A stretch of DNA of 64,000 nt from an uncultured bacterium (GCA_947381965.1 CANCXX010000007.1:54042-118041), one strand, 5' to 3'. Positions 43,068-51,627 are shown, counted from the first letter of the stretch. Numbers and translations are program-made. The notes: a model not told the origin generated them from the sequence alone.

Positions 43068-44450
43068 ATGAAGGTATGGAAAAAATTATCTTTAATGACG
43101 GTGTTGGTGCTGCTTTTGGCAAGTGGGATATGGGGAGCTGTGGTGATTTACCGGTCAGCAGAGTATCTTCAGGAAAAAACCATGGAAAGCAGCAGGCTTC
43201 AGCTTCGTTCAACTGCCTTTGCTCTGGGCAGGGAACTGGAAAACAGTCCCATACAGTCTTATAGTGAGGTGGCCAGAAACTCATATATAGACTTTTTAAT
43301 CAAAAAATATGGCGCAGATTCTTATATGCTCATTGAAAACGGGCAGGTGATCTGCAATCTGACGCCTTTTGAACTGACAGACCCAGGGGATGAGAGATGG
43401 AACCGGAGGGAAGAGTACAGTATTATACAAAACAGAGGAGAACAGTACATTCTTGTTGCAGGGAAAAGGGTGCCTGCCATGGAGGGAATGGACTATCACC
43501 TGGTATTTGTGCAGGATATTTCCGAATTATATAAAGACATAAAAAGGCAGGTACTTTTCAGCTTTGGCGTCTGGGGAGGGGCATCGCTTTTTTCGGTACT
43601 GGCTATTTTCCTCCTGACAAGGAAAATTCTTTCTCCCTTAAAGGAACTGCAGCAGGCTGCAAAAGATATCAGCAATGGAGAATTGACCCGGCGGGTGGAA
43701 ACTTATACAAAAGATGAGATAGGCTTGATGGCTGCGGCATTTAACAGTATGGCGGAGAGAATTGAAAATCAGATGATGGCGCTCTCCCAGGTGTCAGAAC
43801 AGCGCAGGCAGATGCTGGGAAGTCTGACTCATGAGATGAAAACGCCAATGACTTCCATTATTGGTTATTCAGAGACACTTTTAAATGTAAATCTGAAAAA
43901 GGAACAGCAGGAGAGGGCGCTGTGGCATATCAACAAAGAATGCAGCCGTCTGGAACGCCTTAGCAGTAAACTTATGAGTCTTATGGGGCTGTATGATAAT
44001 GAGAGTATTTGTATGGAACAAACATCTATGAGAGATTTGTTTGAACAGGCAGCCCGGCTGGAGGAGCATCATTTAAAGCAGAAAAATATAAAACTGGAAT
44101 ATGAGTGTTGCATGCCGGATCGGTGGATAGACAGAGATCTGTTTGAAAGTCTTCTGATTAATCTGATTGATAATGCGGCAAAGGCCAGCAAGGAGGGAAC
44201 GGTCATTTCTCTAATAGGAAAAGAAAACCGGATTATGGTGCAGGACCAGGGATGTGGTATTCCGGAAGATGAAATTGCAAGAGTAACGGAAGCTTTTTAT
44301 ATGGTAGATAAAGCCCGCAGCCGGAAGGCCGGAGGCTGCGGACTGGGTTTGGCGCTTTGCTGCAGGATTGCAGCTCTTCATGGGGCGGAGCTGTTAATAG
44401 AAAGCCAGGTGGGAAAAGGAACCCAGGTATCAGTTATATTTACAAAATAG
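43068..44450 (+). CDS. Sensor histidine kinase
   Basis: About 460 residues. Membrane segment 1 (LSLMTVLVLLLASGIWGAVVIY) and segment 2 (GVWGGASLFSVLAIFLLT) flank an extracellular sensor region of about 130 residues. HAMP follows, then the HisKA phospho-acceptor SLTHEMKTPMTS near residue 260 and ATP-binding motifs (LINLIDNAAKAS, VQDQGCGIPE, GGCGLGLALC). ATG 43068 follows the GGGG of the repeat; ATG 43053 lies inside the repeat. Partner of the response regulator 61 bases upstream. The signal is unknown. Confidence 0.88.
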   Translation: MKVWKKLSLMTVLVLLLASGIWGAVVIYRSAEYLQEKTMESSRLQLRSTAFALGRELENSPIQSYSEVARNSYIDFLIKKYGADSYMLIENGQVICNLTPFELTDPGDERWNRREEYSIIQNRGEQYILVAGKRVPAMEGMDYHLVFVQDISELYKDIKRQVLFSFGVWGGASLFSVLAIFLLTRKILSPLKELQQAAKDISNGELTRRVETYTKDEIGLMAAAFNSMAERIENQMMALSQVSEQRRQMLGSLTHEMKTPMTSIIGYSETLLNVNLKKEQQERALWHINKECSRLERLSSKLMSLMGLYDNESICMEQTSMRDLFEQAARLEEHHLKQKNIKLEYECCMPDRWIDRDLFESLLINLIDNAAKASKEGTVISLIGKENRIMVQDQGCGIPEDEIARVTEAFYMVDKARSRKAGGCGLGLALCCRIAALHGAELLIESQVGKGTQVSVIFTK

Positions 44451-44468
44451 ACAGTTTAGGAGGGCAGG

Positions 44469-45773
44469 ATGAGAGGAATCAAACGGACAGTTTTATGCGT
44501 GATATTCTGTATGATTATTATCATGATACAAGGGTGCGCCAGTAGTGCCATGACAAAAGAGAAAATCGTGTCCCTGAGAAAAGAGGAAGGGGGAACAGCG
44601 GAAGAGAAAAAAGATGGAAGAAAGGAGGGACAGGTTTTGGGGAAAGGCGGTATATCTGAGCAGGTACAGGCGCCGGAACGCTATATCTGGGAAGGGGGCG
44701 GCGGAATTGTAAATGTGAAGGCAGACGCACCGGTGATTGTACCGGAGACGGAGGGATTTAAGGTTTATAAGGTTACGGGAAGAGATTTTACACAGGAAGA
44801 TTATGACAGGGTGAATCAGGTGCTTTTAAAAGGAGTTTCTGTGAATGAGTGGGACTATGGGAAGGAAGTGGAAATAAAGGAAAAGCAATGGCAGGACATA
44901 GAAGTTGGCGCTCAGGCTGAAGTAGATATACAGGAACAGGATAACAGTTACTGGCTGGGAAAGGCTACTGTGGATGGGACGGATTACCGGGTGGAAATTA
45001 ACAATAATTTAGAAGAAGACAGTAATTGGAGGTGGATAAATTTTTGCATCCGGCGTCTGGATTATAATAGCGCTTTTCTGTGGGCGGAAGGCAGCGTCTG
45101 GGAGGAGACTGAGGGTATTTCCAAAGAAGCATTCAGACAAGATGCAGTGGATGCGGCGGATAAAATGGGGTTTACGGAATTTGTGCCGGCCTGTGAAGAA
45201 TATGCCTGGCAGTTTTCGGGCGGAAAGGAAAGTAAGAGGGGCGATACAGAAAATTCCCAAAGCTGTTATGGCATTCATTTTACGAGACAAATAGATGGAA
45301 TACCAGTTACCTATACATACAACACCGGAGTATCGTTGGATGATTCCGGTTCTGTGTCATGGCCTTATGAAACGCTGGATATGATTTATAATAAAGAGGG
45401 CCTTGTATATTTTAACTGGTCAAATCCATACCAGCTGGAAAAATTGTCGGATGCTCAGGTGTTTCTGCTCCCTTTTTCCGATATACAAAACGTTTTTGAG
45501 GAAATGATGCTGAAAAAATACAATGACGTTTTTACGGATATGGATGCACAGGCAGAATATCAGATTGAGGAAGTAAGGCTGGGGTATATGAGAGTTATGG
45601 AAAAGGGAAATGCTACAGAAGGAAAAATGATTCCGGTATGGGATTTCTTTGGGAGCGAAAGGATTTACTATGCAGATTTGAAGGAGCCTTATGTGGAAGA
45701 GGGGCCTTATAACAGCTATCTTACGATTAACGCAATGGACGGTACAATCATAGACAGAGGGTATGGGTATTAA
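44469..45773 (+). CDS. Uncharacterised secreted lipoprotein
   Basis: A 434-residue protein with a signal peptide and a lipobox-like MIQGC (Cys23). After a charged linker comes a long soluble part I do not recognise, with an N-terminal region (VKADAPVIVPE, FTQEDYDRVNQVLLKG) and a region near residue 265 (SCYGIHFTRQIDGIPVTY) that has the look of regulatory lipoproteins next to two-component systems in this bacterial group. It begins 18 bases after the kinase stop with AGGAGGG, so it is likely cotranscribed and could be a signal partner of the kinase or its target. Confidence 0.7.
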   Translation: MRGIKRTVLCVIFCMIIIMIQGCASSAMTKEKIVSLRKEEGGTAEEKKDGRKEGQVLGKGGISEQVQAPERYIWEGGGGIVNVKADAPVIVPETEGFKVYKVTGRDFTQEDYDRVNQVLLKGVSVNEWDYGKEVEIKEKQWQDIEVGAQAEVDIQEQDNSYWLGKATVDGTDYRVEINNNLEEDSNWRWINFCIRRLDYNSAFLWAEGSVWEETEGISKEAFRQDAVDAADKMGFTEFVPACEEYAWQFSGGKESKRGDTENSQSCYGIHFTRQIDGIPVTYTYNTGVSLDDSGSVSWPYETLDMIYNKEGLVYFNWSNPYQLEKLSDAQVFLLPFSDIQNVFEEMMLKKYNDVFTDMDAQAEYQIEEVRLGYMRVMEKGNATEGKMIPVWDFFGSERIYYADLKEPYVEEGPYNSYLTINAMDGTIIDRGYGY

Positions 45774-45842
45774 GAATCACATTATATGGCAAATACAGAG
45801 CTTTGCCATCGGATAGTAAGGATATTGAAGGAGTGGACAAAA

Positions 45843-46466
45843 GTGGAAGAGAGAAGGGCAATATGTATTTCGGCAGCAGGCAGGATGGCGAGTGATGAGC
45901 TGGAGATTTCCCGGTGGATATGCGAGGTGGTTTCTGATGCGCTGGCAGAAGAAGAGATATCCTGTAATATACTGGAACTAAAAAAATTTGAGCTTTTGCC
46001 ATGTATGGGATGCGGCAGATGCAGTGATATCAGACGATGCAGCAGGGATAAGGATTTTAACCGGATTTATGAGGAAATTCTGGGGGCGGAATATCTTTTT
46101 TGGGTTTCCCCACGCTATGCGCCTATTCCGGCAAAATTGTGTATGCTATTGGAAAAAATGCAGCAGACGACTATTTTACATTTCCAGAGAGATAAGACAT
46201 ACCAGTCAGAGCTGCATGGAAAACTGGCAGGAATTATTTCTTATGGGGAAGGGGGAAGCGCCGGGGAGAGGAATCATAAACTTATGGTAAACGACACCAT
46301 CGCCAGAACACTTTTGGATCTCCAGTTAAAAGTGGTTCCCTATAATTCCAAATGGGACACCGGGATATTTTTTCAAAAGTATGACTGGAAAAAAGGGGAA
46401 GAGGAGATCCGAAAGTATGTGGAAGTGACTGTTCAGACCTCCAAATCCCTTTATGCAATTTTATAA
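45843..46466 (+). CDS. Flavodoxin-fold FMN-binding Fe-S flavoprotein/reductase
   Basis: About 207 residues. AICISAAGRMASDELEIS replaces the usual phosphate-binding loop, LLPCMGCGRCSDIRRC gives four Cys typical of iron-sulfur flavoproteins, and FWVSPRYAPIPAKLCMLLEK matches the NADPH-dependent FMN reductase family. GTG 45843 is 9 bases after AAGGAG; a longer frame to 45786 is possible. It may follow from the upstream lipoprotein unit. The electron partner is unknown. Confidence 0.68.
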   Translation: MEERRAICISAAGRMASDELEISRWICEVVSDALAEEEISCNILELKKFELLPCMGCGRCSDIRRCSRDKDFNRIYEEILGAEYLFWVSPRYAPIPAKLCMLLEKMQQTTILHFQRDKTYQSELHGKLAGIISYGEGGSAGERNHKLMVNDTIARTLLDLQLKVVPYNSKWDTGIFFQKYDWKKGEEEIRKYVEVTVQTSKSLYAIL

Positions 46467-46511
46467 AGCCATAAAAACCTATTTTAAAAGATTGCTTCGG
46501 ACAACCCTTGA

Positions 46512-46540
46512 TTGCATTTTAAGAAAATCGGGTATACAAT
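46512..46540 (+). promoter_or_regulatory. Promoter before the DAK-vanR-vanS genes
   Basis: TTGCAT (46512-46517) and TACAAT (46535-46540) are 17 bases apart, 55 bases before the first ATG. This would drive the small DAK-like gene together with vanR and vanS. Confidence 0.5.
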
Positions 46541-46595
46541 AAACTAGAAAAACCCAAAAGCCATGAGTTTTAATTTTATTATGGAGGAAAAAAGA

Positions 46596-46847
46596 ATGTT
46601 GGAATTTAAGTATGATACCCAATTGCTGATTGAGGGAGAGGATTTGGATGAGGATGTGATTTCTGATTATTTTACTGAGAATTTTAAGGGAGATTGTCTT
46701 CTGGCAGTGGGGGATGAAGAATTGATTAAAATCCATTTTCATACAAATGAACCATGGAAAGTGCTGGAGTACTGTGCCACGCTGGGAGAGATTTACGATA
46801 TTGTAATTGAGGATATGGACAGGCAGTCAAGGGGACTGAAAGGCTGA
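46596..46847 (+). CDS. Short DAK/FakA C-terminal-domain-like protein
   Basis: Only 83 residues. LEFKYDTQLLIEGEDLD, CLLAVGDEELIKIHFHTNEP, KVLEYCATLGEIYDI and IEDMDRQ closely follow the C-terminal domain of the DAK-phosphatase/FakA-YloV family, which is normally the end of a protein of about 550 residues. ATG 46596 is 8 bases after GGAGG, so it appears to be a functional small gene rather than a random fragment. It sits 20 bases before vanR and shares its promoter. Classical vanG operons begin with the small regulator vanU instead. Function is unknown. Confidence 0.6.
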   Translation: MLEFKYDTQLLIEGEDLDEDVISDYFTENFKGDCLLAVGDEELIKIHFHTNEPWKVLEYCATLGEIYDIVIEDMDRQSRGLKG

Positions 46848-46866
46848 TGTATAGGACTATATTTAT

Positions 46867-47562
46867 ATGAATGAAAAGATTCTGATTGTGGATGATGAAA
46901 CGGCGATAGCCGATTTGGTGGAAGTATATTTGAAAAATGACGGCTTTCAGGTATATAAGTCGGAAAACGGTTCTGATGCGCTTGCACTGGTGGGAAAAGA
47001 GGATTTCAGCCTTGCCGTTCTGGACGTGATGCTGCCAGATATGGATGGATTTGTTCTTTGCCAGAAAATCCGGGAAAAGCATCTGTTTCCAATTATCATG
47101 CTTACAGCAAGAGTGGAGGATATGGATAAAATTACCGGCCTTATGCTGGGGGCAGATGACTATATCACCAAGCCTTTTTTGCCTCTTGAGTTTATGGCGC
47201 GTGTAAAGACCCAGCTGCGCAGGTATACCCGTTATAACAATCACAGTACGGTTATGAGAGAAGTGGACGAAATTGACATACGGGGGCTGAACATTATTAA
47301 AAACAGCCATCAGTGCAGGCTGAATGGAAAAGAGCTGACGCTTACGCCCATAGAGTTTGATATTCTCTGGTACCTTTGTGAGAGAAAGGGCTGCGTGGTT
47401 TCATCTAAGGAACTTTTTGAAGCTGTCTGGGGAGAAAAATATACAGACAATAACAACGCGGTAATGGCCCATATTGCCAGAATCCGGGAAAAGATGCAGG
47501 AGCCGGCGCGGAAGCCAAAGTTTATTAAAACAGTCTGGGGTGTGGGGTATAAATGCGATTAA
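46867..47562 (+). CDS. vanR: VanR-type response regulator
   Basis: A 231-residue OmpR-family regulator: KILIVDDETAIADLVEVYL, LDVMLPDMDGF (phospho-Asp), IIMLTARVEDMDKI, GADDYITKPF, and a C-terminal winged-helix (LTPIEFDILWYLCERKGCVVS, KFIKTVWGVGYKCD). The sequence and the pairing with a VanS-type kinase and a downstream vanG-vanXY-vanT set indicate VanR of the G type. It would activate the ligase genes in response to the kinase. Its last 10 bases overlap vanS. The ribosome binding site (AGGA) is weak, suggesting coupling to the gene before it. Confidence 0.82.
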   Translation: MNEKILIVDDETAIADLVEVYLKNDGFQVYKSENGSDALALVGKEDFSLAVLDVMLPDMDGFVLCQKIREKHLFPIIMLTARVEDMDKITGLMLGADDYITKPFLPLEFMARVKTQLRRYTRYNNHSTVMREVDEIDIRGLNIIKNSHQCRLNGKELTLTPIEFDILWYLCERKGCVVSSKELFEAVWGEKYTDNNNAVMAHIARIREKMQEPARKPKFIKTVWGVGYKCD

Positions 47563-48653
47563 AAAATTCCCGAAATGGAAGCGCTTTGACAAAACAGTTA
47601 ATGTATCAATACATTGCTTCGCTGGTTATATTTTTTGTTTTGCTGATTGTTTTTACTCTGACAGCGTGGCAGGTCTGTAATGGGATTGTGTGGCAGCCTG
47701 AAAACCTGGTGTACCGTATTTTACACACAGTCAAAGAGTATATTATTCTTTTTATCAGTCTGGCCAGCCTGATGGGGTGGATTGGAATTTCTTATTATTT
47801 TCTTGAAAAACCCATGCGGTATCTGGGGGAAGTGGTAGCGGCGGCAGAAAAGCTTGCAAGACCGGAGGATGTGCCTATTAAACTGCCAGAGGAAATGAAG
47901 AATACGCAGGATGAACTAAACCTGATCCGGGAGCAGGCTCTTCGCAATATGATGATAGCAAAGGAGGCGGAGCAGAGAAAAAACGATCTGATTCTTTATC
48001 TTGCCCATGATTTAAAGACGCCTCTTACCAGTGTGATAGGCTATTTGACACTTCTTAAGGATGAACCTCAGATTTCCGGAAATATGCGAGAGCGGTATAC
48101 GGGGATTGCGCTGGATAAGGCGCAGCGTCTGGAAGATCTGATTAATGAGTTTTTTGAAATCACCCGCTTTAATCTTACGACATTAACCCTGGAGAAGGAA
48201 AGAATAAACTTAAGCTTTATGCTTGAACAGATTATTTTTGAGTTTGGGCCTTTGCTTGAAGAAAAAAACCTTTGCTGGAAGACAGAAATTGCCCCGAATG
48301 TGGAAATACTCTGTGACCCGGATAAGCTGCAGAGGGTTTTTGACAATTTAATCCGTAATGCAGTAAATTACAGCTATGCTCAGACAGATATTTTTTTATC
48401 CATGAAACCGGATGGGGATGAGGCAGAGATTTTAATCAAAAACAAAGGTAAAACGATTCCCCTTGAAAAACTGGATCGTATTTTTGAGCAGTTTTTCAGA
48501 CTGGATTCTTCCCGTTCTTCCTCTAACGGAGGTTCCGGCCTGGGACTTGCCATTTCGAAAGAAATCATAGAACTTCATGGGGGCAGCATCAGCGCCCAAA
48601 GCGTTGATGACAGCATTGCCTTTACGGTAAGGATTCCTTTTGGGACTTCATAG
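47553..48653 (+). CDS. vanS: VanS-type sensor histidine kinase
   Basis: A 366-residue kinase with two membrane segments near the N-terminus (IASLVIFFVLLIVFTLTAW and IILFISLASLMGWIGISYYF), a HAMP-like linker, the phospho-acceptor LAHDLKTPLTSVIGYL near residue 155, and ATP-binding motifs (NLIRNAVNYS, FEQFFRLDSSRS, GGSGLGLAIS). The very short outer loop and these motifs are typical of VanS kinases. It senses vancomycin or its effects and phosphorylates VanR. The ATG overlaps vanR. It is followed by a hairpin and repeats rather than by vanG. Confidence 0.82.
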   Translation: MRLKNSRNGSALTKQLMYQYIASLVIFFVLLIVFTLTAWQVCNGIVWQPENLVYRILHTVKEYIILFISLASLMGWIGISYYFLEKPMRYLGEVVAAAEKLARPEDVPIKLPEEMKNTQDELNLIREQALRNMMIAKEAEQRKNDLILYLAHDLKTPLTSVIGYLTLLKDEPQISGNMRERYTGIALDKAQRLEDLINEFFEITRFNLTTLTLEKERINLSFMLEQIIFEFGPLLEEKNLCWKTEIAPNVEILCDPDKLQRVFDNLIRNAVNYSYAQTDIFLSMKPDGDEAEILIKNKGKTIPLEKLDRIFEQFFRLDSSRSSSNGGSGLGLAISKEIIELHGGSISAQSVDDSIAFTVRIPFGTS

Positions 48654-48717
48654 AAAAGACTATGTTTACAGAAAATGGGATTGAGGATTTATACCAAAGA
48701 CAAAGTAAATGATATAA

Positions 48718-48775
48718 GGGAAAATGGCAGACCGCCGCTATGGAATCAACCATATGCGGCGATCTGTCATTTCCC
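48718..48775 (+). terminator. Large hairpin after vanS
   Basis: The arms (48718-48743 and 48750-48775) match for about 24 of 26 positions: GGGAAAATGGCAGACCGCCG against CGGCGATCTGTCATTTCCC. There is no T run after it, so it may act as an RNA barrier or an element end rather than a classic terminator. Confidence 0.5.
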
Positions 48776-48787
48776 GACAGCCCCTTC

Positions 48788-48836
48788 TATTGGTGCATTA
48801 CCTGCAGGCACAGCCTGCAGTATGCAGGGGTATAAG
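48788..48836 (+). repeat. Hairpin/Shine-Dalgarno repeat, clear copy C
   Basis: ATTGGTGCATTACCTGCAGG, loop ACA, and GCCTGCAGTATGCA form a strong palindrome, ending GCAGGGGTATAAG before a TTG. The short frame that would start there runs straight into copy D, so no real gene follows. Confidence 0.7.
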
Positions 48837-48862
48837 TTTGAAAGTAAACTTCCAAACTGCTT

Positions 48863-48911
48863 ATTGGTGGCAGTACCGCAAGCAAAGCTTGCGGTATGCG
48901 GGGGTATAAAT
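48863..48911 (+). repeat. Hairpin/Shine-Dalgarno repeat, clear copy D
   Basis: ATTGGTGGCAGTACCGCAAG, loop, and GCTTGCGGTATGC form the most regular palindrome of the family, ending GCGGGGGTATAAAT before ATG 48912. That ATG opens only a 9-codon frame (MEMAVKKER). Confidence 0.72.
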
Positions 48912-48948
48912 ATGGAAATGGCAGTGAAAAAAGAAAGGTGAAAAAGAA

Positions 48949-49651
48949 ATGAAAATATATGACAGGAAAAAAGAAAAAGCCATATTGGGCATTGCGGCGG
49001 CGCTTATGTTGCTTGTGGGATGTGAAGTTTGTCATATTTACGGAAACAAATGGGGATGGAAAAGAGGACGTAGTCATAGGAACAGAGTATATGACGGGTA
49101 TCGGACCGCAGGGGACGATACCACATGTAGTAGTGCGGATCTATGAAGACCATGGCGACTGTTTTATTTATAACGAGGGACTCAGCGACAAGATCAACGG
49201 CTATCTTCCCTGGGAAAGCAATGTGCTGGCGAAAGATATCAAACGACTGCTTCAACTGACAAATGGAGACGAACCGCTTACAAACTATGAAAGCTATACG
49301 GGAAAATGGACCGTAGGCCCCGGATATGTTGCCGCATATGAGAATCCTATGCCGGAAAGTGAAAATAGACTGACATGCAGTATCAGCAATGGGAATGAAT
49401 TTAACGGAACTTTTTTTACAGAACAGGAAACAATAGGGCAGATTGCGTCGGTGGAGGATATTGTAGGTACAATTCAAAATGGAGAACTGTTTTACGAGTT
49501 TAGAGACGATGACTGGGGTGGTGAGGGAACGCTTCATATTATTTTTCTGCCAAACCAGATCAATGTGGAAGTCCTGAACCTTCAGAAAACAGAAGAAAAT
49601 GCAAGTGGATATGGAATATCAGGACTCTATGAGATGACCATAAGAGAGTGA
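48949..49651 (+). pseudogene. Frameshifted lipoprotein gene
   Basis: The first frame, from ATG 48949, encodes a signal peptide with lipobox (MKIYDRKKEKAILGIAAAL, then MLLVGCE) and soon loses sense. A second frame, open from 48959, becomes meaningful at about 49040 (TNGDGKEDVVIGTEY, a calcium-binding-like FG-GAP motif) and continues to 49651. The natural reading is one secreted lipoprotein broken by a frameshift or small deletion near 49020-49045. The rest of the protein (GKWTVGPGYVAAYE, WGGEGTLHIIFL) is not recognised. A sequencing error is possible, but the truncated front of the mature part suggests a real deletion. Confidence 0.6.
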
Positions 49652-49728
49652 AAGACTATACTTTGAGCAGTATGTATTTAGCAAAACTTGAAGTTTATGG
49701 CATTGGATACAGGACATTAAAAGTACCA

Positions 49729-49759
49729 TTGACTTTCCCCTTAGGGGAAAGTTTATACT
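49729..49759 (+). promoter_or_regulatory. MerR-type promoter with 19-bp spacer and operator
   Basis: TTGACT (49729-49734) and TATACT (49754-49759) are exactly 19 bases apart, and the spacer holds the palindrome CTTTCCCCTTAGGGGAAAG. The long spacer with central dyad is the hallmark of promoters controlled by MerR-family activators, here autoregulated. Confidence 0.85.
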
Positions 49760-49782
49760 GGAACTGGAAGGAGGGTTCATAT

Positions 49783-50637
49783 TTGCTTACAATTGGAGAA
49801 TTTTCAACTATATGCAAAGTATCTACAAAAACGCTTAGATATTATGCTGAAATAGGATTGATACTACCGGATGAAATCAATCCGGAAAATGGATACCGGT
49901 ATTATTCTATCAATCAATTGGAGAAAATGCTGCTGATCAATCGTTTGAAGGAGTATTGCTTTTCTTTGGAAGAAATCAAATCAATTTTTGAATCGGAAGA
50001 ACGAATGGAGGAGGCGCTTTTTACTGCACTTAATAAAAAGAAAAAGGAGATTGCGGTAAAGATACGGAAGTTTGAAGATACACTGCATCAGATAGACAGC
50101 GATATATTAAATTTGAGAAAAGGGAAATCCATTATGTCCTATATGGAAAGCATTGATGTACAGCTGGTTGAGATACCGCGGATGTATCTTCTGTCGATAC
50201 GGAAAAATGTTTTAGAAAATGAGTTTTCAGAAGAATATGGGACTTGCTTTGGAAAATTATTTCGGAAAATGGAAGAGAAGAAACTGACAGCGGCTGCTCC
50301 GCCAATGGTACTGTTTCATGGCGATGCGTATACCCCATTTGGATTAGATACGGAATTTGCAATCCCAATAAAAGAGTATGCAACCGGAACAAGAGATTTC
50401 TGCCCCGGATTATGTTTGAAAACAGTTGTGCAGGGTTCCTATTTACAGCTTTCCTCTGTTTATGCAAAACAAATAGAATGGGCAGAAAGGGAAGGTTATG
50501 AAAACAGCAATGCGTTGTATGAGGTATATGTAACAGATCCGACAAAGGTTTCAAAGGAAAGCGAACTTGTTACGGAGGTTTGTTATCCGGTTAAAAAGAG
50601 GGTGTCAAAAGACCGGAGTGACAAACAGATATTGTGA
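49783..50637 (+). CDS. MerR-family regulator with GyrI-like effector domain
   Basis: About 284 residues. N-terminal helix-turn-helix (LTIGEFSTICKVSTKTLRYY, NGYRYYSINQLEKM), a coiled-coil dimer helix, and from about residue 125 a GyrI-like small-molecule-binding domain (VQLVEIPRMYLLSIRKNV, AIPIKEY). This matches BmrR-like regulators of drug or compound response. I chose TTG 49783, 7 bases after AAGGAGGG and at the conserved start of the fold; a frame open to 49648 runs through its promoter. The serine hydrolase gene starts 21 bases after and is probably its target. Confidence 0.85.
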   Translation: MLTIGEFSTICKVSTKTLRYYAEIGLILPDEINPENGYRYYSINQLEKMLLINRLKEYCFSLEEIKSIFESEERMEEALFTALNKKKKEIAVKIRKFEDTLHQIDSDILNLRKGKSIMSYMESIDVQLVEIPRMYLLSIRKNVLENEFSEEYGTCFGKLFRKMEEKKLTAAAPPMVLFHGDAYTPFGLDTEFAIPIKEYATGTRDFCPGLCLKTVVQGSYLQLSSVYAKQIEWAEREGYENSNALYEVYVTDPTKVSKESELVTEVCYPVKKRVSKDRSDKQIL

Positions 50638-50658
50638 AGTGCATGAGAGGAAGAAAGC

Positions 50659-51627
50659 ATGGACAAGTTAAAAAATAAAGAGTTGGAACAGAAAATAAAC
50701 AGTGATTATGGAAATACCACAGGTATAGTCATATTAAAAGATGGAGTTGTATCCTATGAAAAATATTTTAAAGGCTGTACAGCGAATAGCCGTGTTCACG
50801 TTTATTCTGTGACAAAAAGTGTTATTTCAATATTAATTGGGATTGCGCTGGATAAAGGATATATTAAAAATATTGATGAAAAAGTGCTAGATTACTTCCC
50901 GGAATACAAGGTGAAAAGGGGAGAGAGAAAAATACAGAGCATTACCCTAAGGAATATGCTGACAATGACGGCGCCATATAAATATCGATTTTTTCCACCT
51001 TATATAAAATACTTTACAAGCAGCGACTGGGTAAAATTTTCTCTTGATTTATTAGGCGGCCATGGAAAAACAGAAGTATTCCGATATGCTCCCCTCATTG
51101 GGCCGGATATTTTATCAGGAATTTTAGTGAAAGCAACAGGAAAGTCCGTATTGGATTTTGGGGCAGCGAATTTATTTGAACCGCTTGGGATTAAGGTAGA
51201 AAACAATTGGCTATTCCAAAGCAAGGAGGAGCAATTGGCTTTTAACCGGTCTACGGATATTAGCGGATGGGTAACAGACCCCATGGGAATTCATGCGGCA
51301 GGTTGGGGACTTACGCTTACGCCCATGGATATGGCAAAGATAGGACAGTTATATCTGGATGGGGGTATGTGGGAGGGGAAGCGGATCATTTCTTCAAAAT
51401 GGATAGAGGACAGTACAATAGAACACAGCCGATGGAAAAAAGAAAATCTGTCCTATGGATATCTTTGGTGGGTAAATGAGGATGGCTATGCAGCGATGGG
51501 GGATGGAGGCAATATCATTTATGTAAACACAAAGAAAAAGCTGGTGATTTCTATTGCAGCTCTCTTTGTACCCAAAGCAGGGGATAGAATTGAGCTGATT
51601 AAGAAATTTATTGAGCCTGTTCTATGA
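50659..51627 (+). CDS. Beta-lactamase/DD-peptidase-fold serine hydrolase
   Basis: A 322-residue protein of the class C beta-lactamase/esterase family (serine hydrolase). The catalytic SxxK is in VYSVTKSVISILIG near residue 50, the Tyr region in TMTAPYKYRF, and HAAGWGLTLTPMDMAKIGQL and GYLWWVNEDGYAAMGDGG match the C-terminal part of the family. No signal peptide is visible, so it is more likely a cytoplasmic esterase or peptidase than a secreted beta-lactamase. It lies in the MerR regulator's transcription unit between vanS and vanG; a link to cell-wall-drug response is only suggested by position. Confidence 0.8.
   Translation: MDKLKNKELEQKINSDYGNTTGIVILKDGVVSYEKYFKGCTANSRVHVYSVTKSVISILIGIALDKGYIKNIDEKVLDYFPEYKVKRGERKIQSITLRNMLTMTAPYKYRFFPPYIKYFTSSDWVKFSLDLLGGHGKTEVFRYAPLIGPDILSGILVKATGKSVLDFGAANLFEPLGIKVENNWLFQSKEEQLAFNRSTDISGWVTDPMGIHAAGWGLTLTPMDMAKIGQLYLDGGMWEGKRIISSKWIEDSTIEHSRWKKENLSYGYLWWVNEDGYAAMGDGGNIIYVNTKKKLVISIAALFVPKAGDRIELIKKFIEPVL

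Noticed and set aside
42320-44450. Second van-type regulatory pair
   Set aside because: The kinase has a large extracellular sensor region and a lipoprotein partner, unlike VanS; the VanRS pair is at 46867-48653.
15466-48911. Integron-type attC sites as explanation of the hairpin repeats
   Set aside because: The copies lack the attC core sites (RYYYAAC/GTTRRRY) and no integrase is present; their 3' ends fit ribosome binding sites better.
48862-48911. Small peptide frame with YWWQYR...YAGV, also readable in other repeat copies
   Set aside because: The paired base changes in the stems show that structure is conserved, and the frames lack consistent starts and stops.
50659-51627. Secreted beta-lactamase
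   Set aside because: It has SxxK but no signal peptide, and the other motifs fit the broad serine hydrolase/esterase group.
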